Source: Siphonodentalium dalli
Taxonomy: Eukaryota > Mollusca > Scaphopoda > Gadilida > Siphonodentaliidae
Length of the DNA: 64,000 bases
Assembly: GCA_032622095.1 (NCBI GenBank)
Contig: CP136069.1
Coordinates: 154,617,043-154,681,042, forward strand
Direction of reading: 5' to 3'
The translations under genes and the position numbers were made by a program. A model generated the notes under the pieces. That model saw only the letters and a program-made list of their open reading frames with translations. It made no database searches and was not told the DNA's origin. This document shows, piece after piece, positions 1-11,130 of this stretch (the first letter of the stretch is position 1; each line of letters opens with the position of its first letter).

Positions 1-108
1 AGGTCATGTCGCCTCCACATGACTTGTCTATTTTTGTTGTATTGACTTTTTTATGTACTAGATACTATATATGATTTGTCATGAAATAAACTATTCTGAT
101 TCTGATTC
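1..108 (+). mobile_element. 3' tail of a CR1/L2-like LINE
   Basis: The sequence ends with AATAAACTATTCTGATTCTG followed by more TTCTGA units. This is the usual look of the 3' end of CR1/L2/Jockey-group non-LTR elements: an AATAAA-like signal running into a short tandem repeat. Only the end is present; the body lies left of the window. The family assignment rests on tail form alone. Confidence 0.6.
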
Positions 109-498
109 CCTTATATTTTTTTATAAACAGACACGCGATGATGCATGGTCAGTGAATGGTGATCAGTATGAATTCACTGAGTTTGATTTGTTATGAAAAC
201 ATGTTAGTAAAAACACAACTGGTATATATTCAACTGATTTATTTTTGACTGGCATAATTCCACTGCATTGAAACTGAATTTTCTACATGAGAGCACAACA
301 GCTACTACTCGTCGATGCGGATAACTGCCAGCAAACTACTGACAGAAGACGCCAAGCCCCAATTTAGATAATGTTCGTCTGATGTAACGTTGTTCCATTT
401 TTGTTATCGTCAGAATTTTTGTTATCTCAGTATGTACGTTGTCAGTATTTAGATTTTATTTAAATAAACACAAAAAATTAAATTGCATATTTTAATTG
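109..498. other. AT-rich spacer without recognised feature
   Basis: No convincing coding exon, RNA gene or repeat was recognised. It may be an intron or the upstream flank of gene A, whose first visible exon is at 3765. Confidence 0.4.
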
Positions 499-612
499 AG
501 GTCCGTGTGAGCCAGGGTCCGTATAAGCCGAGGGTCCGTATCAGCCGGTGGTCCGTAAAAGCCAGGGTCCGTATGAGCCAGGGTCCGTAAGAGCCAGGGT
601 CCGTATCAGCCG
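499..612. repeat. 16-17 bp minisatellite, about 7 copies
   Basis: Units built on GCCAGGGTCCGTATGA repeat head to tail, with small variants such as GCCGAGGGTCCGTATCA. Copy number is about seven. The unit is GC-richer than the flanks. It is directly adjacent to the 3' side of the broken LINE to its right. Confidence 0.85.
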
Positions 613-639
613 GCATTCAATGTCATCAGCATACATTCG

Positions 640-1330
640 GATCGTTGGTGTAAGTCATTTATGTATATTAAAATAGAAAAGGCCCAAGCATTTATCCTTT
701 GGGAACGCCCGCTGTGATGGTTCCAAAGTCAGAATAAGTGTTATTGATTCGGACCCTTTGTTTCCTGTTAGTGAGATAGTCCTCCAGCCATTTAGAAAGC
801 TACCCTGTTATCCCATATGTGGTAGATTTGGCAATCAACCATCTGTGCCAGACTCTCTCAAAGGCTTTAGATATATCACAAAATACTGAACAAATGTATA
901 AGCTGGTGATAAAGATCAATTAACTGAAATTTAGCGCTGTGTTATGGAACGAAACCCGACTGATTTTGAAATAGGAGTTTATTTTCATCAAAGGACGAGA
1001 TTCTCTTTAGAACTATCTTTTCAAAGACTTTACCCAGGCACGGTAGGAGGGACATTGGTCGGTAATTAGCGCTATCTGCGGGATCTCTATTTTTAGAGAT
1101 AGGAATCATGCACATTGGTTTTCTTCCACTGTGTTGGGAACTTTACCGTTTTCAAAGATTTGTTTAAAATTAGAAAAGGGGTGGGTTACCGGCTATAGCG
1201 TCAGCTGTGCCGTTGAGCATTTTAGGACTAACTCCGTCATATCCATAAGCTTTGTTGGCTTTAAGTGATTTTATTGCAGAAATGACATCTTCGACTGAAA
1301 ATTAAGTTTTGATAATTCTGTATTGCATCG
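640..1330 (-). pseudogene. LINE reverse transcriptase N-terminal half, frameshifted
   Basis: Minus-strand translation in alternating frames gives blocks such as LKANKAYGYDGVSPKML, then IPISKNRDPADSANYRP, then QSGF and FCDISKAFERVWH, and finally GITGLPEWLEDYLTNRK with FGTITAGVPKG. These are RT motifs 0 to about 4 of CR1/Jockey-type LINEs. No single frame runs through. The catalytic YxDD block is absent because the element stops before it. Confidence 0.75.
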
Positions 1331-1526
1331 TGAACTGAAATCAGATAACTTATGATCTTTCTGGTCAATCGTGGAGTTTGAAATGATGTTTTTATTCAGG
1401 CACTCAGCTTTTCTCAGATTGTTTGAGACAAAAGATACACCATTGCCTTGGGTGGTATTTTTGTTATCTTCTTGTTAAAACAAAGTTGATGAGATGCCAG
1501 ATTTGACGGCCCGAAGAACTGTCATT

Positions 1527-2258
1527 TACCCTATCTTCATTTACCCTATCTACATTTACCCTATCTTCATTTACCCTATCTTCATTTACCCTATCTTCAT
1601 TTACCCTATCTTCATTTACCCTATCTTCATTTACCATGTCTTCATTTACCCTGTCTTCATTTACCCTATCATCATTTAACCTATCTTCATTTACCCTATC
1701 TTCATTTACCCTGTCTTCATTTACCCTATCTTCATTTACCATGTCTTCATTTACCCTGTCTTCATTTACCCTATCATCATTTAACCTATCTTCATTTACC
1801 CTATCTTCATTTACCCTATCTTCATTTACCCTGTCTTCATTTACCCTATCATCATTTAACCTATCTTCATTTACCCTATCTTCATTTACCCTATCTTCAT
1901 TTACCCTATCATCATTTACCATGTCTTCATTTACCCTGTCTTCATTTACCCTATCATCATTTAACCTATCTTCATTTACCCTATCTTCATTTACCGTGTC
2001 TTCATTTACCCTATCTTCATTTACCATGTCTTCATTTACCATGTCTTCATTTACCCTATCATCATTTAACCTATCTTCATTTACCCTATCTTCATTTACC
2101 CTATCTTCATTTACCCTATCTTCATTTACCCTATCTTCATTTACCCTAACTTCATTTACCCTGTCTTCATTTACCCTATCTTCATTTACTCTATCTTTAT
2201 TTACCCTAACTTCATTTACCCTAACTTCATTTACCCTAACTTCATTTACCCTATTTTC
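1527..2258. repeat. 15-bp minisatellite inside LINE ORF, about 49 copies
   Basis: The unit CTTCATTTACCCTAT repeats about 49 times with a few variants (CATCATTTAAC, ACCATGT, ACCGTGT). The unit length is a multiple of three, so long open frames exist on both strands; the minus frame reads repeats of VNEDR and is fused in frame with the LINE linker. The open frames are a by-product of the repeat, not evidence of a structural protein. Confidence 0.95.
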
Positions 2259-2872
2259 TATCTTGTTTTCATATTTGGCTTTCGCATACTGTTTCATGTT
2301 GTTGACTTTGTTCCTCGATTTTTTGTATTTTGTCCAATTATTTTCAGTGCTAGACTTAATGGCGACCGATCGCAATTTATCTCTACGTCGAATTTCACGT
2401 CGGATATCATTATTGAAAAAATGTGTCTTTCGATATAATATCTTAACTGTAGTTTGTGGTATAGTGATTCGCATTATTTCAAATAATTTGTCATATAAGA
2501 TTTGCACTACATTATCAATGGTGTTCTCAGGCTGGAGGTGATCGTCCCAATTTACACCAGGAGAGGAGATAGCTCAACAAAAGCAGATATCTGCTTGCTG
2601 CTAGATCATCTTCCCCTTTTATATTCTACTCATGTTTCCATCATCAAAATGTTGTTCATCATAAATGTAATATTAATTCGGGCAAATAAATATTGTTTAA
2701 ATCAATTTACACCATTTATTAAAATTGCCGCCATTTGGAAGTCGCCGCGATTATAGTTCCATATGTTTCCTTGGAAAGAAGGGGTGACAGTTGATTAAAT
2801 GAGATAGTCGCATAAACACCTGAGTGGTACGAAATTTCTAAGTCAAGGATGTCGGCATCCCGCACTTGGATG

Positions 2873-3421
2873 TCAGGGCTTATAATGATGGGGTCCAAAA
2901 AGCGTCGCGGATATAGCAGTGATTCTGGTCGGAGATGTAATCACATTTCTGAATGAGAAATAATCCGTGATATTTTTAAATTTGGACGAGGGATCAAGAT
3001 ATTTTGAATTAAAATCCCCAACTAGTAGTAGTATTACGTTATGGGAGATATCTAACGCTTCATAAGTGGATTCCTCGAGGAGGGTCCAATAAATTGGAGC
3101 ACCGAAGTCTTCTGATCGGTATGATAGACATAAGATAATATTTTTTAATTTACTGCGTATTTCAAAACACATTACAGACGAGTCAAATTCTAGGCTTTCT
3201 CTGCGCTTGTATAATAAGTTATGTCGAAGTATACGCAAATACCATGACAATCCAGATCGGCTCGGACAGGAGGGGTGAATCTCAATAAGAATATTTTCAG
3301 ATGTGTATGAGGAGTCCAGATGAATTTCTGTAGAGCATAATATACCATAATCAGATATTATGTGATTTATTTTGTGGATTTTATTTCTGATGCTTCTTAT
3401 ATTTTGTTGGAAGATGGTCAA
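2873..3421 (-). pseudogene. LINE AP-endonuclease domain, broken
   Basis: A 182-codon open stretch starts MTIFQQNIRSIRNK, matching the N-terminal motif of apurinic-type LINE endonucleases (N in QNIRS). It carries the GDFN motif near residue 136. It ends by frameshift or stop before the SDH motif. In an intact element this domain nicks the target DNA to prime reverse transcription. Here it is separated from the rest of its ORF by stops between 2873 and 2507, so it is a relic. Confidence 0.75.
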
Positions 3422-3764
3422 AGTGTCGGGATGTATTTCAGTTACTAATCTCTGGTCTAGTACATGGCCAGGGTTGACATGCGCTGAACCTGAAATTATA
3501 AGAAGCGTTATAATGAAAACCAGGATAAACGGTAGCCTAATATTTGATCCATGAACTGATTTAAATATGAGAAAGCTACATGTAACATGTTTTATTTTCT
3601 GCGAGGGGGTTATTTCTTTGTATTCAAAAGTCCCTTCACAGCGCGATTATGCTCGACAGAAACCCTCATTTATTGAGGATCATGACCGAAAAGCAAGTCT
3701 GTCAAAAGGGTCTGTTTTACGAGGTGCTTGAATATATTACCGGACGGTTCTTTCCTTTGTAAAG

Positions 3765-3944
3765 GCACATCGGCTGAAGAAGTACTGCACGGAATCCTGT
3801 GTGACAATGGAACTGATATATGTGCTCCCGATAAAGGCTTAACTTGTTTCAAACCATACGTGGACTGCCCTGCAGGCTACTGTCTGTGTGCCAATGCACC
3901 ACTGGACGATAGCAAATGGGATAGGGCTTACAACGTTTGCAAAG
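3765..3944 (+). CDS. Gene A exon: cysteine-rich module 1 (5' partial gene)
   Basis: A 180-nt exon runs from acceptor CTTTGTAAAG to donor GTAAGC, entering and leaving in phase 1. It encodes about 59 residues with seven cysteines, including YCLCAN, in the spacing of EB-like or EGF-like extracellular modules. The next exon joins in the same phase, as do all later exons of the gene. No signal peptide or start codon is visible near it, so upstream exons must lie left of the window or be hidden by the LINE at 0.6-3.5 kb. The role is probably extracellular binding or adhesion; that is inferred only from cysteine density. The exact family is not recognised. Confidence 0.7.
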
Positions 3945-4001
3945 GTAAGCGGGTAGGGTGGCGTATTATTAATAGGAACCTTAACTTGAAGCGTTACTTT
4001 G

Positions 4002-4324
4002 GCTGAAGGGGTCACTCTCACCAAAAAAGTGCTGAAGGGTACACAGGGTTTGAAAATGTGCTGAAGGGTACACAGGGTTTGTGATTGGCACGAACACCAT
4101 TACTTGAATTGTGTTTATAAAAGTTTGGCGCCCATTAACAGTTTGTTTTCAGTACATTTTAATATTCATTGGAACATAAACAATTATTCTCTAACAGAAA
4201 TCACGGCAGATACGAAAACTGAACGTCCTTTAGAACGACATTTCAAACCCTGTGTACCCTTCAGCACATTTTTAAAATCCTGTGTACCTTTCAGCTCTTT
4301 TTTGATGAGAGTGACCCCTTCAGC
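4002..4324. mobile_element. Foldback MITE with perfect 9-bp target duplication
   Basis: Terminal inverted repeats begin GCTGAAGGGGTCACTCTCA and extend about 85 bp, with a duplicated GTGCTGAAGGGTACACAGGG segment in each arm. GTTACTTTG flanks both sides exactly (3993-4001 and 4325-4333), showing a 9-bp target-site duplication. Nine-bp duplications are typical of Mutator-like elements, so this is a possible non-autonomous MULE. There is no transposase. It lies in intron 1 of gene A. Confidence 0.9.
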
Positions 4325-4864
4325 GTTACTTTGCCTCATTGACGTCAAACACCCTGCATAGTTCAGTCCCCTACGCAGGAGTTAACGCTGCCCGCACCTA
4401 AACGTAATGTGAAGAAATGTCGCATTTATTTATTTGAGAAATTGTGTAGGTTACATTCATTCTGCACTATTCTGAGAAACTGAACTGTCCATATTCATTT
4501 GAAAATGGTCTAGATCAAGCCAGAATGAATTGTAACTGGCAAAACACTTCAATAAAAAATGTTAGATTTAATTAAGAAAATACACGTGCTGGCAGCGTTC
4601 AGACATCACGTAGCGAGGGGGCTGAACTCTGTTTTTCAGCTTGCACTGACGTTTGCCTTTATATAGAGAACATCCATCTGGGTATTTCCTCACAATCCCC
4701 TCACTCCGACGGGGTGATAAAATAGAAATGGAGAATACTGGTGCTCAAAGTAGTTATGGTTACTAATATTAATCCAAATTGATAATATACACCATCATTC
4801 ATTTGTATTAATTAAATGCAATGACTCTTGGTGGCGAAATCATTTGCGTTAGTTTATCGTCAAT

Positions 4865-4985
4865 AATTATTTTCTATGGAGTGGTATGGTCGATTTCTTT
4901 GAGATTTTCGGCGTTCTTATAGTAAAATGCTTCATGTGTACGTCTCCCCATTTGGAATAGCGCCTGAGTATACTAAATTATTAGT
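4865..4985 (+). repeat. Dispersed repeat, second copy at 50071
   Basis: The block starting TTTCTATGGAGTGGT closely resembles 50071-50190 in the same orientation (TTTTCTATGGAGTGGTTGG), including the following GTCGATTT and CGCCTG parts. This is an old dispersed repeat of unknown class. Confidence 0.55.
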
Positions 4986-5293
4986 TTGACACACCCGAAA
5001 AATTCATTCTCGTTCGGTTATAATTTTATTCTCTCCAACTGTGCCAGGAGTGTCTATAAAACGAATGCACCCTGTGGGCACACAATAGGGCGTCGACTGA
5101 GAAAATTCCAGGCCTGTATAATATTCCTAATCAGGATAATAACCACGACGAAGACCTGTCCCCATATTATTTTATATGTGATGTACATTGATGTATGTAG
5201 GCTCTGTTTCATACGACAATGTGTTAGCATCATCGTCAGTTAATATAAAGTTATTATACAATGTTGTGTACAGTATGTGCCTTTCTTGTACTA

Positions 5294-5370
5294 GTCCAGC
5301 TTGTGGTGAAAAGTCAAATTGGACGAGACGCAGTGTCGAGTCCAATATGACTTTTCACCACAACCTGGAC
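5294..5370. repeat. 77-bp near-perfect hairpin
   Basis: Arms GTCCAGCTTGTGGTGAAAAG (left) and its reverse complement (right) continue for about 31 bp each around a loop of about 16 bases. Only three or so mismatches are seen. It may be a minimal foldback element or a hairpin small-RNA precursor. Confidence 0.8.
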
Positions 5371-6084
5371 GAGTTTAATAATGACATTCTTATTATCCAT
5401 CAGTATGTTTATCATGCATATTTTGGGAATACAACTTTTGTGTTTATTTGTGGAATTTGTCCACACTCGATTCTCTATAAAAGCCTGTATTTGATCCTCA
5501 GAAAGCATGATTTGGAACAGTAAACACGGAAGTGAAAAAAACTCAATGCGGAAGTGATACGTCTACTAAATCCACCAGAATATTGCGCGCGCATCTCAAT
5601 TTCACCGATTCATTTGCCAATAGAATTACTTCATGAAGTCCCGATGAATTTCGGCAATCCGCTATGAATTATTCCTGGCTTATCAAGTGACGGCTTTTGC
5701 CCAATCAAAAATAGTGTTAGCCAAGGGATGGATAATAATATGCTTTAAAGCCCAAGTTTTACTGAACGACTTTTGCTGATAATACTATCGTCCGCGTGGA
5801 AGCTCTGCTGATCGTGTAAGTCAGACGCGGCACATTTTTACATTAGACCCTCGGCGGATTTCGATCAAACAAACAACGTTGTAGTGTGCCCAACAAGGTG
5901 TTCTATTGACACGCCAACTGCGGCCCGCCGCAATCCAAGATGACCGGATCGGACAAGTCAAAAAGACATCCACGTTATATCTCAATCCCATCAAGGAGTT
6001 CCCTGTCAAATAGACGACATTGTAGAATGTCCATCGATCTTCTCTCAGATCCGCTCAGGTTAGAGAGATAACGAACACCATCAT

Positions 6085-6538
6085 CCTTGGTCAATCCGAT
6101 CAGAGGGTCCCCATATAAATAAGATACAACAACAACAAAATTTCTTCAAAATACGCTTTAGTTATCAGAATCGATCAATTGCAACAAAATAATGCTAACT
6201 GCTGTCAACTATGATATCAAATTTCCCAAAAAAGTGTTATTTATCAACATTTTGTTCAACGAAATATCGCCGTATTATCATTCGAGTATTCACGAAATTT
6301 GGCCGTATTACTACTTGTTTCTTGAGTTATCCATCTTCATCCGCAATTGTGACCGACACCATCCTTTTGACGGCGTGTTTCTGTGCCACAAACAATTGAA
6401 ATAACAAACTTCAAAAATCGATATCTGATCACTCTGAGCGTTGATAGGTAGGTTCCTCGACTCGAATCAAATATTTTTTATCCTCGAAGCCAAAGAAATA
6501 GTAATTTAGGGGTGTTTAATCGGATTGAGTACCTTTAA
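6085..6538 (+). mobile_element. TTAA-bounded MITE-like repeat, copy 1 of 3
   Basis: This roughly 450-bp block recurs at 38695-39092 and 44962-45371 with the same internal order: CAACAACAAC, then TTTAGTTATCAGAATC, then CAACATTTTG, then GAAATAGTAATTTAG. The right end AATCGGATTGAGTACCTTTAA is the reverse complement of the left end of the third copy. TTAA occurs at these outer ends, which would fit a piggyBac-type target site, but no transposase is seen. Confidence 0.65.
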
Positions 6539-6970
6539 TAAAATAAGTTGCGTTGAGCAAGAGCCTGAGATATATGGTGACCTATATTTGGCATGACCGT
6601 ACCGTTACCCATTTTGGATCGCGGACGGGATATACAACGCCTTTTATCACAATCTGTCAAGTGACCGATAGTGTTGATCGCTCGTTTGGTAACAAATTGA
6701 ATATTCCACTCTGCTACAAGTTTCGTAAGGCTACATGTGTGACACACAACTTCTGAATGGTTTGACCGTGTACGTTTAGGCGCGGAATGGTCACGTGAGT
6801 CAGGTGACTGTCATTGGTAATTAAAAAACACACGTTACAAGTTGCACGTACGTGTTACTGAACATGTATATTACCAATGCTGAAACTAAGAACAAAGTAT
6901 ATATGTTTTAACATTATTCTTGATGATAACAATTTGACAGCCGTGTGTAACTGACTTGTTAATTGCACAG

Positions 6971-7159
6971 CGTACATCGGGAATGGAGGGAACTGCACCT
7001 TTTGCTCTCAATGCAACGAACACGCCGGCCAAGAATGCTCAGAATCGAAGTGTGCATGTAAGGGAGTTTCGGAATGGAATGAAGAAACAAAGGTTTGCGA
7101 TGGAGACAACGCGATACAACTTGGCGGTGCATGCGACACGGATACCACATACTGCGTAG
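6971..7159 (+). CDS. Gene A exon: cysteine-rich module 2
   Basis: A 189-nt exon with acceptor TTGCACAG and donor GTAAGT, phase 1 at both ends. It encodes nine cysteines in about 62 residues, with GGNCTFCSQC and CSESKCACKG blocks, and a second smaller cluster at GGACDTDTTYCV. The CxCK pair after a longer loop resembles EB modules. It joins the 3765 exon in phase through a split alanine codon. The pyrimidine tract before the acceptor is modest. It is strongly supported by the open frame, splice sites and phase. Confidence 0.8.
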   Translation, partial: RTSGMEGTAPFALNATNTPAKNAQNRSVHVREFRNGMKKQRFAMETTRYNLAVHATRIPHTA

Positions 7160-9499
7160 GTAAGTAATAGCCGACATTAAATGAACCTGCTTGCATGATA
7201 TTGTAATAGACACCTTTCGCATATGAACGACGACAAATAATTATTACGAATACATAGCTATTTGTTGTCGTAATCTTTTTGGCACGTTCCAAAATACTTT
7301 TCGCAGAATTGACGACAACGAGTCCCTTCTTGAGATAATCGTGCTTGCTACTCACAGTAATGGGATTACGGGACAGCGTGTCGTGATTATTTTGTACTTA
7401 AGTATGCTTAGAGCACAATCCCATTGTTGCAATTGTTCCCTGATTTTTGGTAAAGCACACCAATTCCCAAGGCTGGCGAAGGAATAGTTGAATGAGTATC
7501 CCATTGTTATGCACACGCAATCATAAGAGACAAATCGCACAGGCGCTTCAAAGTGGGACCAGTCCGTGTTGTTTCGGACATATCTGTTCACATTCAACGC
7601 CGATCAGTTCATGCTAATCACGTTTCTTGGCGTGGCTGACCGGCTATTGTGTCCAATCGCGGTCAGAGCACGGCACATTTCAGTTTAATGCATTATGTGG
7701 GATCAATTGTGCTCTAAGTCGGTCAGAGCATGCGAATAGTTCTTTACCAGAACAAATCTCGTCTTCGACTCAATTGATTCTGGTAAAGAACAATTCTTGT
7801 ACTCTAACCATTACTTAACAGGTCATAGCTTAGCGCTTTGTGTTTTGTAAGCGTCTCGTGTTTCACGACGACGAATTATTTGATTGCCACTAATAGATAA
7901 CAATTTAGGCCACACGACGATCACAATTTAAGGACATAATTTCAGAGTCATCTCCCACATTGAGGAACTGAGAAATTACGATCGCGAACTTACGATATCA
8001 TGTATTTGTGAGTTTTGTTGAAAATCCGAAGCTGTAATCGTAACAACGAATAGGGGAAAACGACAAAGAATATATAAAGAACACACATTCTAGTGACGTA
8101 GTATGCTATTCGAAATAAATATTTTCGTCGTTCATTATGCGAAAGGTCTCTTTTCTGCATTAGCAGGCCGTGTACAACATGAACTCAACGATAATGTATG
8201 AAAAAATCAGAATGCATGAGATGTTTATCCTTCGTATTCTTATTTCTAATTTCTTATTGAAATGTCGAATTTACGATCAGAATGGCACAGTAAGATGCCC
8301 CTCACTCCGATCAATCTTGAAAATCGGTGCGGATTTTTACCAAATATGTCGACGTTATAGAGGCTTATAGCCCACATCCTCCTCATCTAGCACATGGAAG
8401 AATGTGGTGATGGTACCCACACACTGGCCACCTGGACTGTGTGCCATTCTTAAAAGGACGCCCCAACACCGATACACATAATAACCACACGTTCTCAGAA
8501 CAAACAATGCACTTCCTCCGAAAGTTTATACTATATATAGTCAGATATGCTTAACGTTATGTTTTATATTGGTGTAGATGTCCAATATATGTCAACATTC
8601 ACCTGCAATACGTGACCAGGACTTACAAGATGCGGAGTGACACTCCTTCTCATCAGTATATGACTATATACTTCGCCAGTTTTATAGCAACATTTCACAA
8701 AATATATAGAGGATATCAAACGAGTTATGTTGGGATATAAGATTTTATGAAACGAGTTTGATGAAAAATATAGTCCCCCAATATGCCTCTTTGTTTTGTG
8801 CCCATCTTCGCTGGTGCAACGAAGTTGGACAGGATTTTAACTTTAATGAACAAAGCCATCATTTTGCGATGTCTGGTGTTGGTCTCATGCGCGGCTTTTC
8901 GAAATATTATTAATCCGCGCGGTAATTTTGTTGGCGCGATGCCACGTATTCCGCGAAACACGCGCCTATTTATCACTAGTGAGATATAAGGAAATATGTA
9001 ATGGCTTTTTAATGATATAATAGGCCATTCATGCGATATACATACAATTGACGAAACATCCCGCAGTAAGGCAACTGTTCACCGACGTAAACCAGTATTA
9101 TTTTTACAGATTTCACTAAAGCTGGGTTACGTCGAAAGTAACTTGGAATACTTATTGGTATGATCTGTGTTTATTCTGTAGCATTCACAACATATAGACC
9201 TTTACATAGGGCATATGATTATGAAGATATGTTGGGAAAGTTTGTTTTTAGACCAACCGTCGCACATTAATCTTTGTTGGGTCAGAATTTTGAATTGAAA
9301 TGGTCGTCATTTTGACAACTTCAAACCTTACTCGAGTGCCAATAGTTGGAGAGCTTGGGGTAGCATGCAGTTGGAAAGTTTCAAAACACGAGGGTTGCAT
9401 TTTCGTCTATAGTTCAAGAAGTAGAGTTGGATATATCAAATTGGACACCCCTAGCTCTAGCCACGTTCATGTCAACCACACACCCTGCTGTCATTTCAG
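7160..9499. other. Gene A intron 2
   Basis: AT-rich intron. Contains a short hairpin at 7739-7793 built on TTCTTTACCAGAA and a SINE-like fragment at 8270-8470. A more GC-rich patch at 8790-8980 is open on both strands but has no recognisable motif or splice signal. Confidence 0.5.
8270..8470 (-). repeat. SINE fragment related to the copy at 52.1 kb
   Basis: The stretch TCAATCTTGAAAATCGGT, the following CATCTAGC block and the ATTCTTAAAAGGA end match the SINE at 52115-52320 in order and strand. The promoter-like B box seen in that copy is degraded here. It is an old, transcriptionally dead copy. Confidence 0.55.
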
Positions 9500-9616
9500 C
9501 ATCAATCGGACCGACAAACGCCGAGATTTCAGGAGATTGCAGCACAGGTAGTCCAATAAACTGCACCTGCGCCGATGCATTGCAAGATAGCTCTGCGGGA
9601 TGTGCCAGCCGACTTG
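9500..9616 (+). CDS. Gene A exon: cysteine-rich module 3
   Basis: A 117-nt exon bounded by acceptor GTCATTTCAG and donor GTAAAT, phase 1 to phase 1. It encodes about 38 residues with four cysteines (GDCSTG, INCTCAD, GCASRL). It is the shortest of the five cysteine modules and could be half of a module shared with a neighbour. Because its length is a multiple of three and both introns are phase 1, it could be skipped or duplicated without breaking the frame. Confidence 0.75.
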
Positions 9617-10466
9617 GTAAATATATTATTGCATGTATCACGGATTATACCATAATATGAAAACAAGAATTCAGAACCATTTTTATTTCAAATGTTTGTC
9701 CACTCACCCTATCCTATCTTTAAAAACATTATAAACTAATTTGCTCGAGCATGTAATAATTCGATGATATCAAGGTTTAAATCGTTAACTTCTCAATTCA
9801 AACTATACAGGCGCTGTCAGCTGACAACGGTCACCGGGCGAATGCGATCATCAACGGACATACATTATACTGTAGCAAAGGAGAATTGTTAAGAAATATC
9901 AGCCTTCAGTACAGGCTAATATTGCATGTCAATCTAACGCTCTGTTATGCTAAAATTAAATCACTGAAACCAAACAAGAAACAGTATCGGAAGGGGGATA
10001 ACTCTACTTACAAAGTACTTTGTGGCGAAATAACGGCCATAATTCTGAAAGAATTTACAAACCACAAGCAATGAACTTTGGTCTACAATAAGTCAAATTT
10101 CTCCTGGAGGGTGAGTGGGCTTGGGAGAGGGTGGCACGCTCTTTAAAATCACTTCTTGAAATAATACCCGGGGAAGGACGATCTTGCGGACATATATCCC
10201 AAAGCCCGGATATTGCTAATTTCAAATGTTCAAATTTCTCCGTTATTCCGTCATTTATTATTGTTACTTGTGTGGTTGTAGTGAAGCAATTTTGGCACTC
10301 CAGAGCGTCAGGTTGGCATGCAATATTAGCCTGTACCGAAGGCTAGTATTTGTTTTACTATATATAGACTAATATTCGTCCCCATCGGGTGCTCTATGAG
10401 GCTAAGAGATAATGCTGTTTGACATTAGAAGTTATCGGTTTAAATCTATCTAATATATTCTTGCAG
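9617..10466. other. Gene A intron 3, no recognised feature
   Basis: About 850 bases of AT-rich intron. No repeat, RNA gene or further exon was recognised. Confidence 0.5.
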
Positions 10467-10676
10467 CGCAGAAACAGGACGAGACGTGTGTGGCTGTCCA
10501 AGCGGAGCCAGGTGATAGTACTGGGAAACTGTGTGCAACGGATGTATCATTCCCGCTCACGTCCGGAACCTTGGAGAATATCGCATCAAATATGGAGTGT
10601 AGTAACGGCAAGTGCGTTTGTCCCAGTAGCACACCAGTACCCGTCAAACTGACCGCGGATTCTGGAATCTGCAAAA
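10467..10676 (+). CDS. Gene A exon: cysteine-rich module 4
   Basis: A 210-nt exon with acceptor TTCTTGCAG and donor GTATGT, phase 1 at both ends. It encodes about 69 residues with six cysteines: one near the start (DETCVAV), one in GKLCATD, then MECSNGKCVCPSS and a final SGICK. The C-x(5)-C-x-C-P core near the end is the clearest EB-like signature in the gene. It joins the previous exon through a split alanine codon. The 31-bp minisatellite begins about 60 bases after its donor. Confidence 0.8.
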
Positions 10677-10734
10677 GTATGTTTAAGTGACATATTTGTA
10701 TTATTGCTATTATTTGCATTATTCATCCTTGTCA

Positions 10735-11130
10735 TGCAAATACAAATACACGTTGAGCAAAAACATGCAAATACAAATACACGTTGAGCAAAAACATGCA
10801 AATACAAATACACGTTGAGCAAACACATGCAAATAAAAATACACGTTGAGCAAAAACATGCAAATACAAATACACGTTGAGCAAAAACATGCAAATACAA
10901 ATACACGTTGAGCAAAAACATGCAAATAAAAATACACGTTGAGCAAAAACATACAAATACACGTTGAGCAAAAACATGCAAATACAAATACACGTTGAGC
11001 AAAAACATGCAAATACAATTACACGTTGAGAAAAAACATGCAAATACAAATACACGTTGAGAAAAAACACACAAATACAAATACACGTTGAGCAAAAACA
11101 TGCAAATACAAATACACGTTGAGCAAAAAA
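10735..11130. repeat. 31-bp minisatellite, about 13 copies
   Basis: The unit GCAAATACAAATACACGTTG plus AGCAAAAACAT repeats about 13 times, with one shorter unit near 10950 and a few base changes. Because the unit is not a multiple of three, three overlapping open frames cycle through on the minus strand; these are not genes. It lies in intron 4 of gene A, close to the donor. Confidence 0.95.

Larger units (their letters stand above)
613..3470 (-). mobile_element. Degenerate LINE (endonuclease + RT), minus strand
   Basis: Read on the minus strand, the order is endonuclease (3421-2873), linker with the W-x(2)-YKK-x-RN pattern (2507-2265), a tandem-repeat insertion, then the first half of a reverse transcriptase (about 1330-640). 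The RT part shows IPISKNRDPADSANYRP, typical of the CR1/Jockey group, and the region around FxDISKAF, but with frame breaks. The 3' half of the RT is missing. The element is dead. The order of domains and the strand agree for all parts, so they are treated as one insertion. Confidence 0.8.
4334..6084. other. Gene A intron, mostly without recognised features
   Basis: AT-rich intron sequence. Contains the dispersed repeat at 4865-4985 and the hairpin at 5294-5370, listed separately. Short open frames here have no recognisable motifs and no splice-site support. Confidence 0.5.

Noticed and set aside
1464-2507. 347-codon minus-strand frame with VNEDR repeats as a structural repeat protein
   Set aside because: The repeat comes from a 15-bp minisatellite inside a broken LINE; open frames exist on both strands.
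1636-2541. 301-codon plus-strand frame rich in LSSFT repeats
   Set aside because: It is the opposite strand of the same minisatellite.
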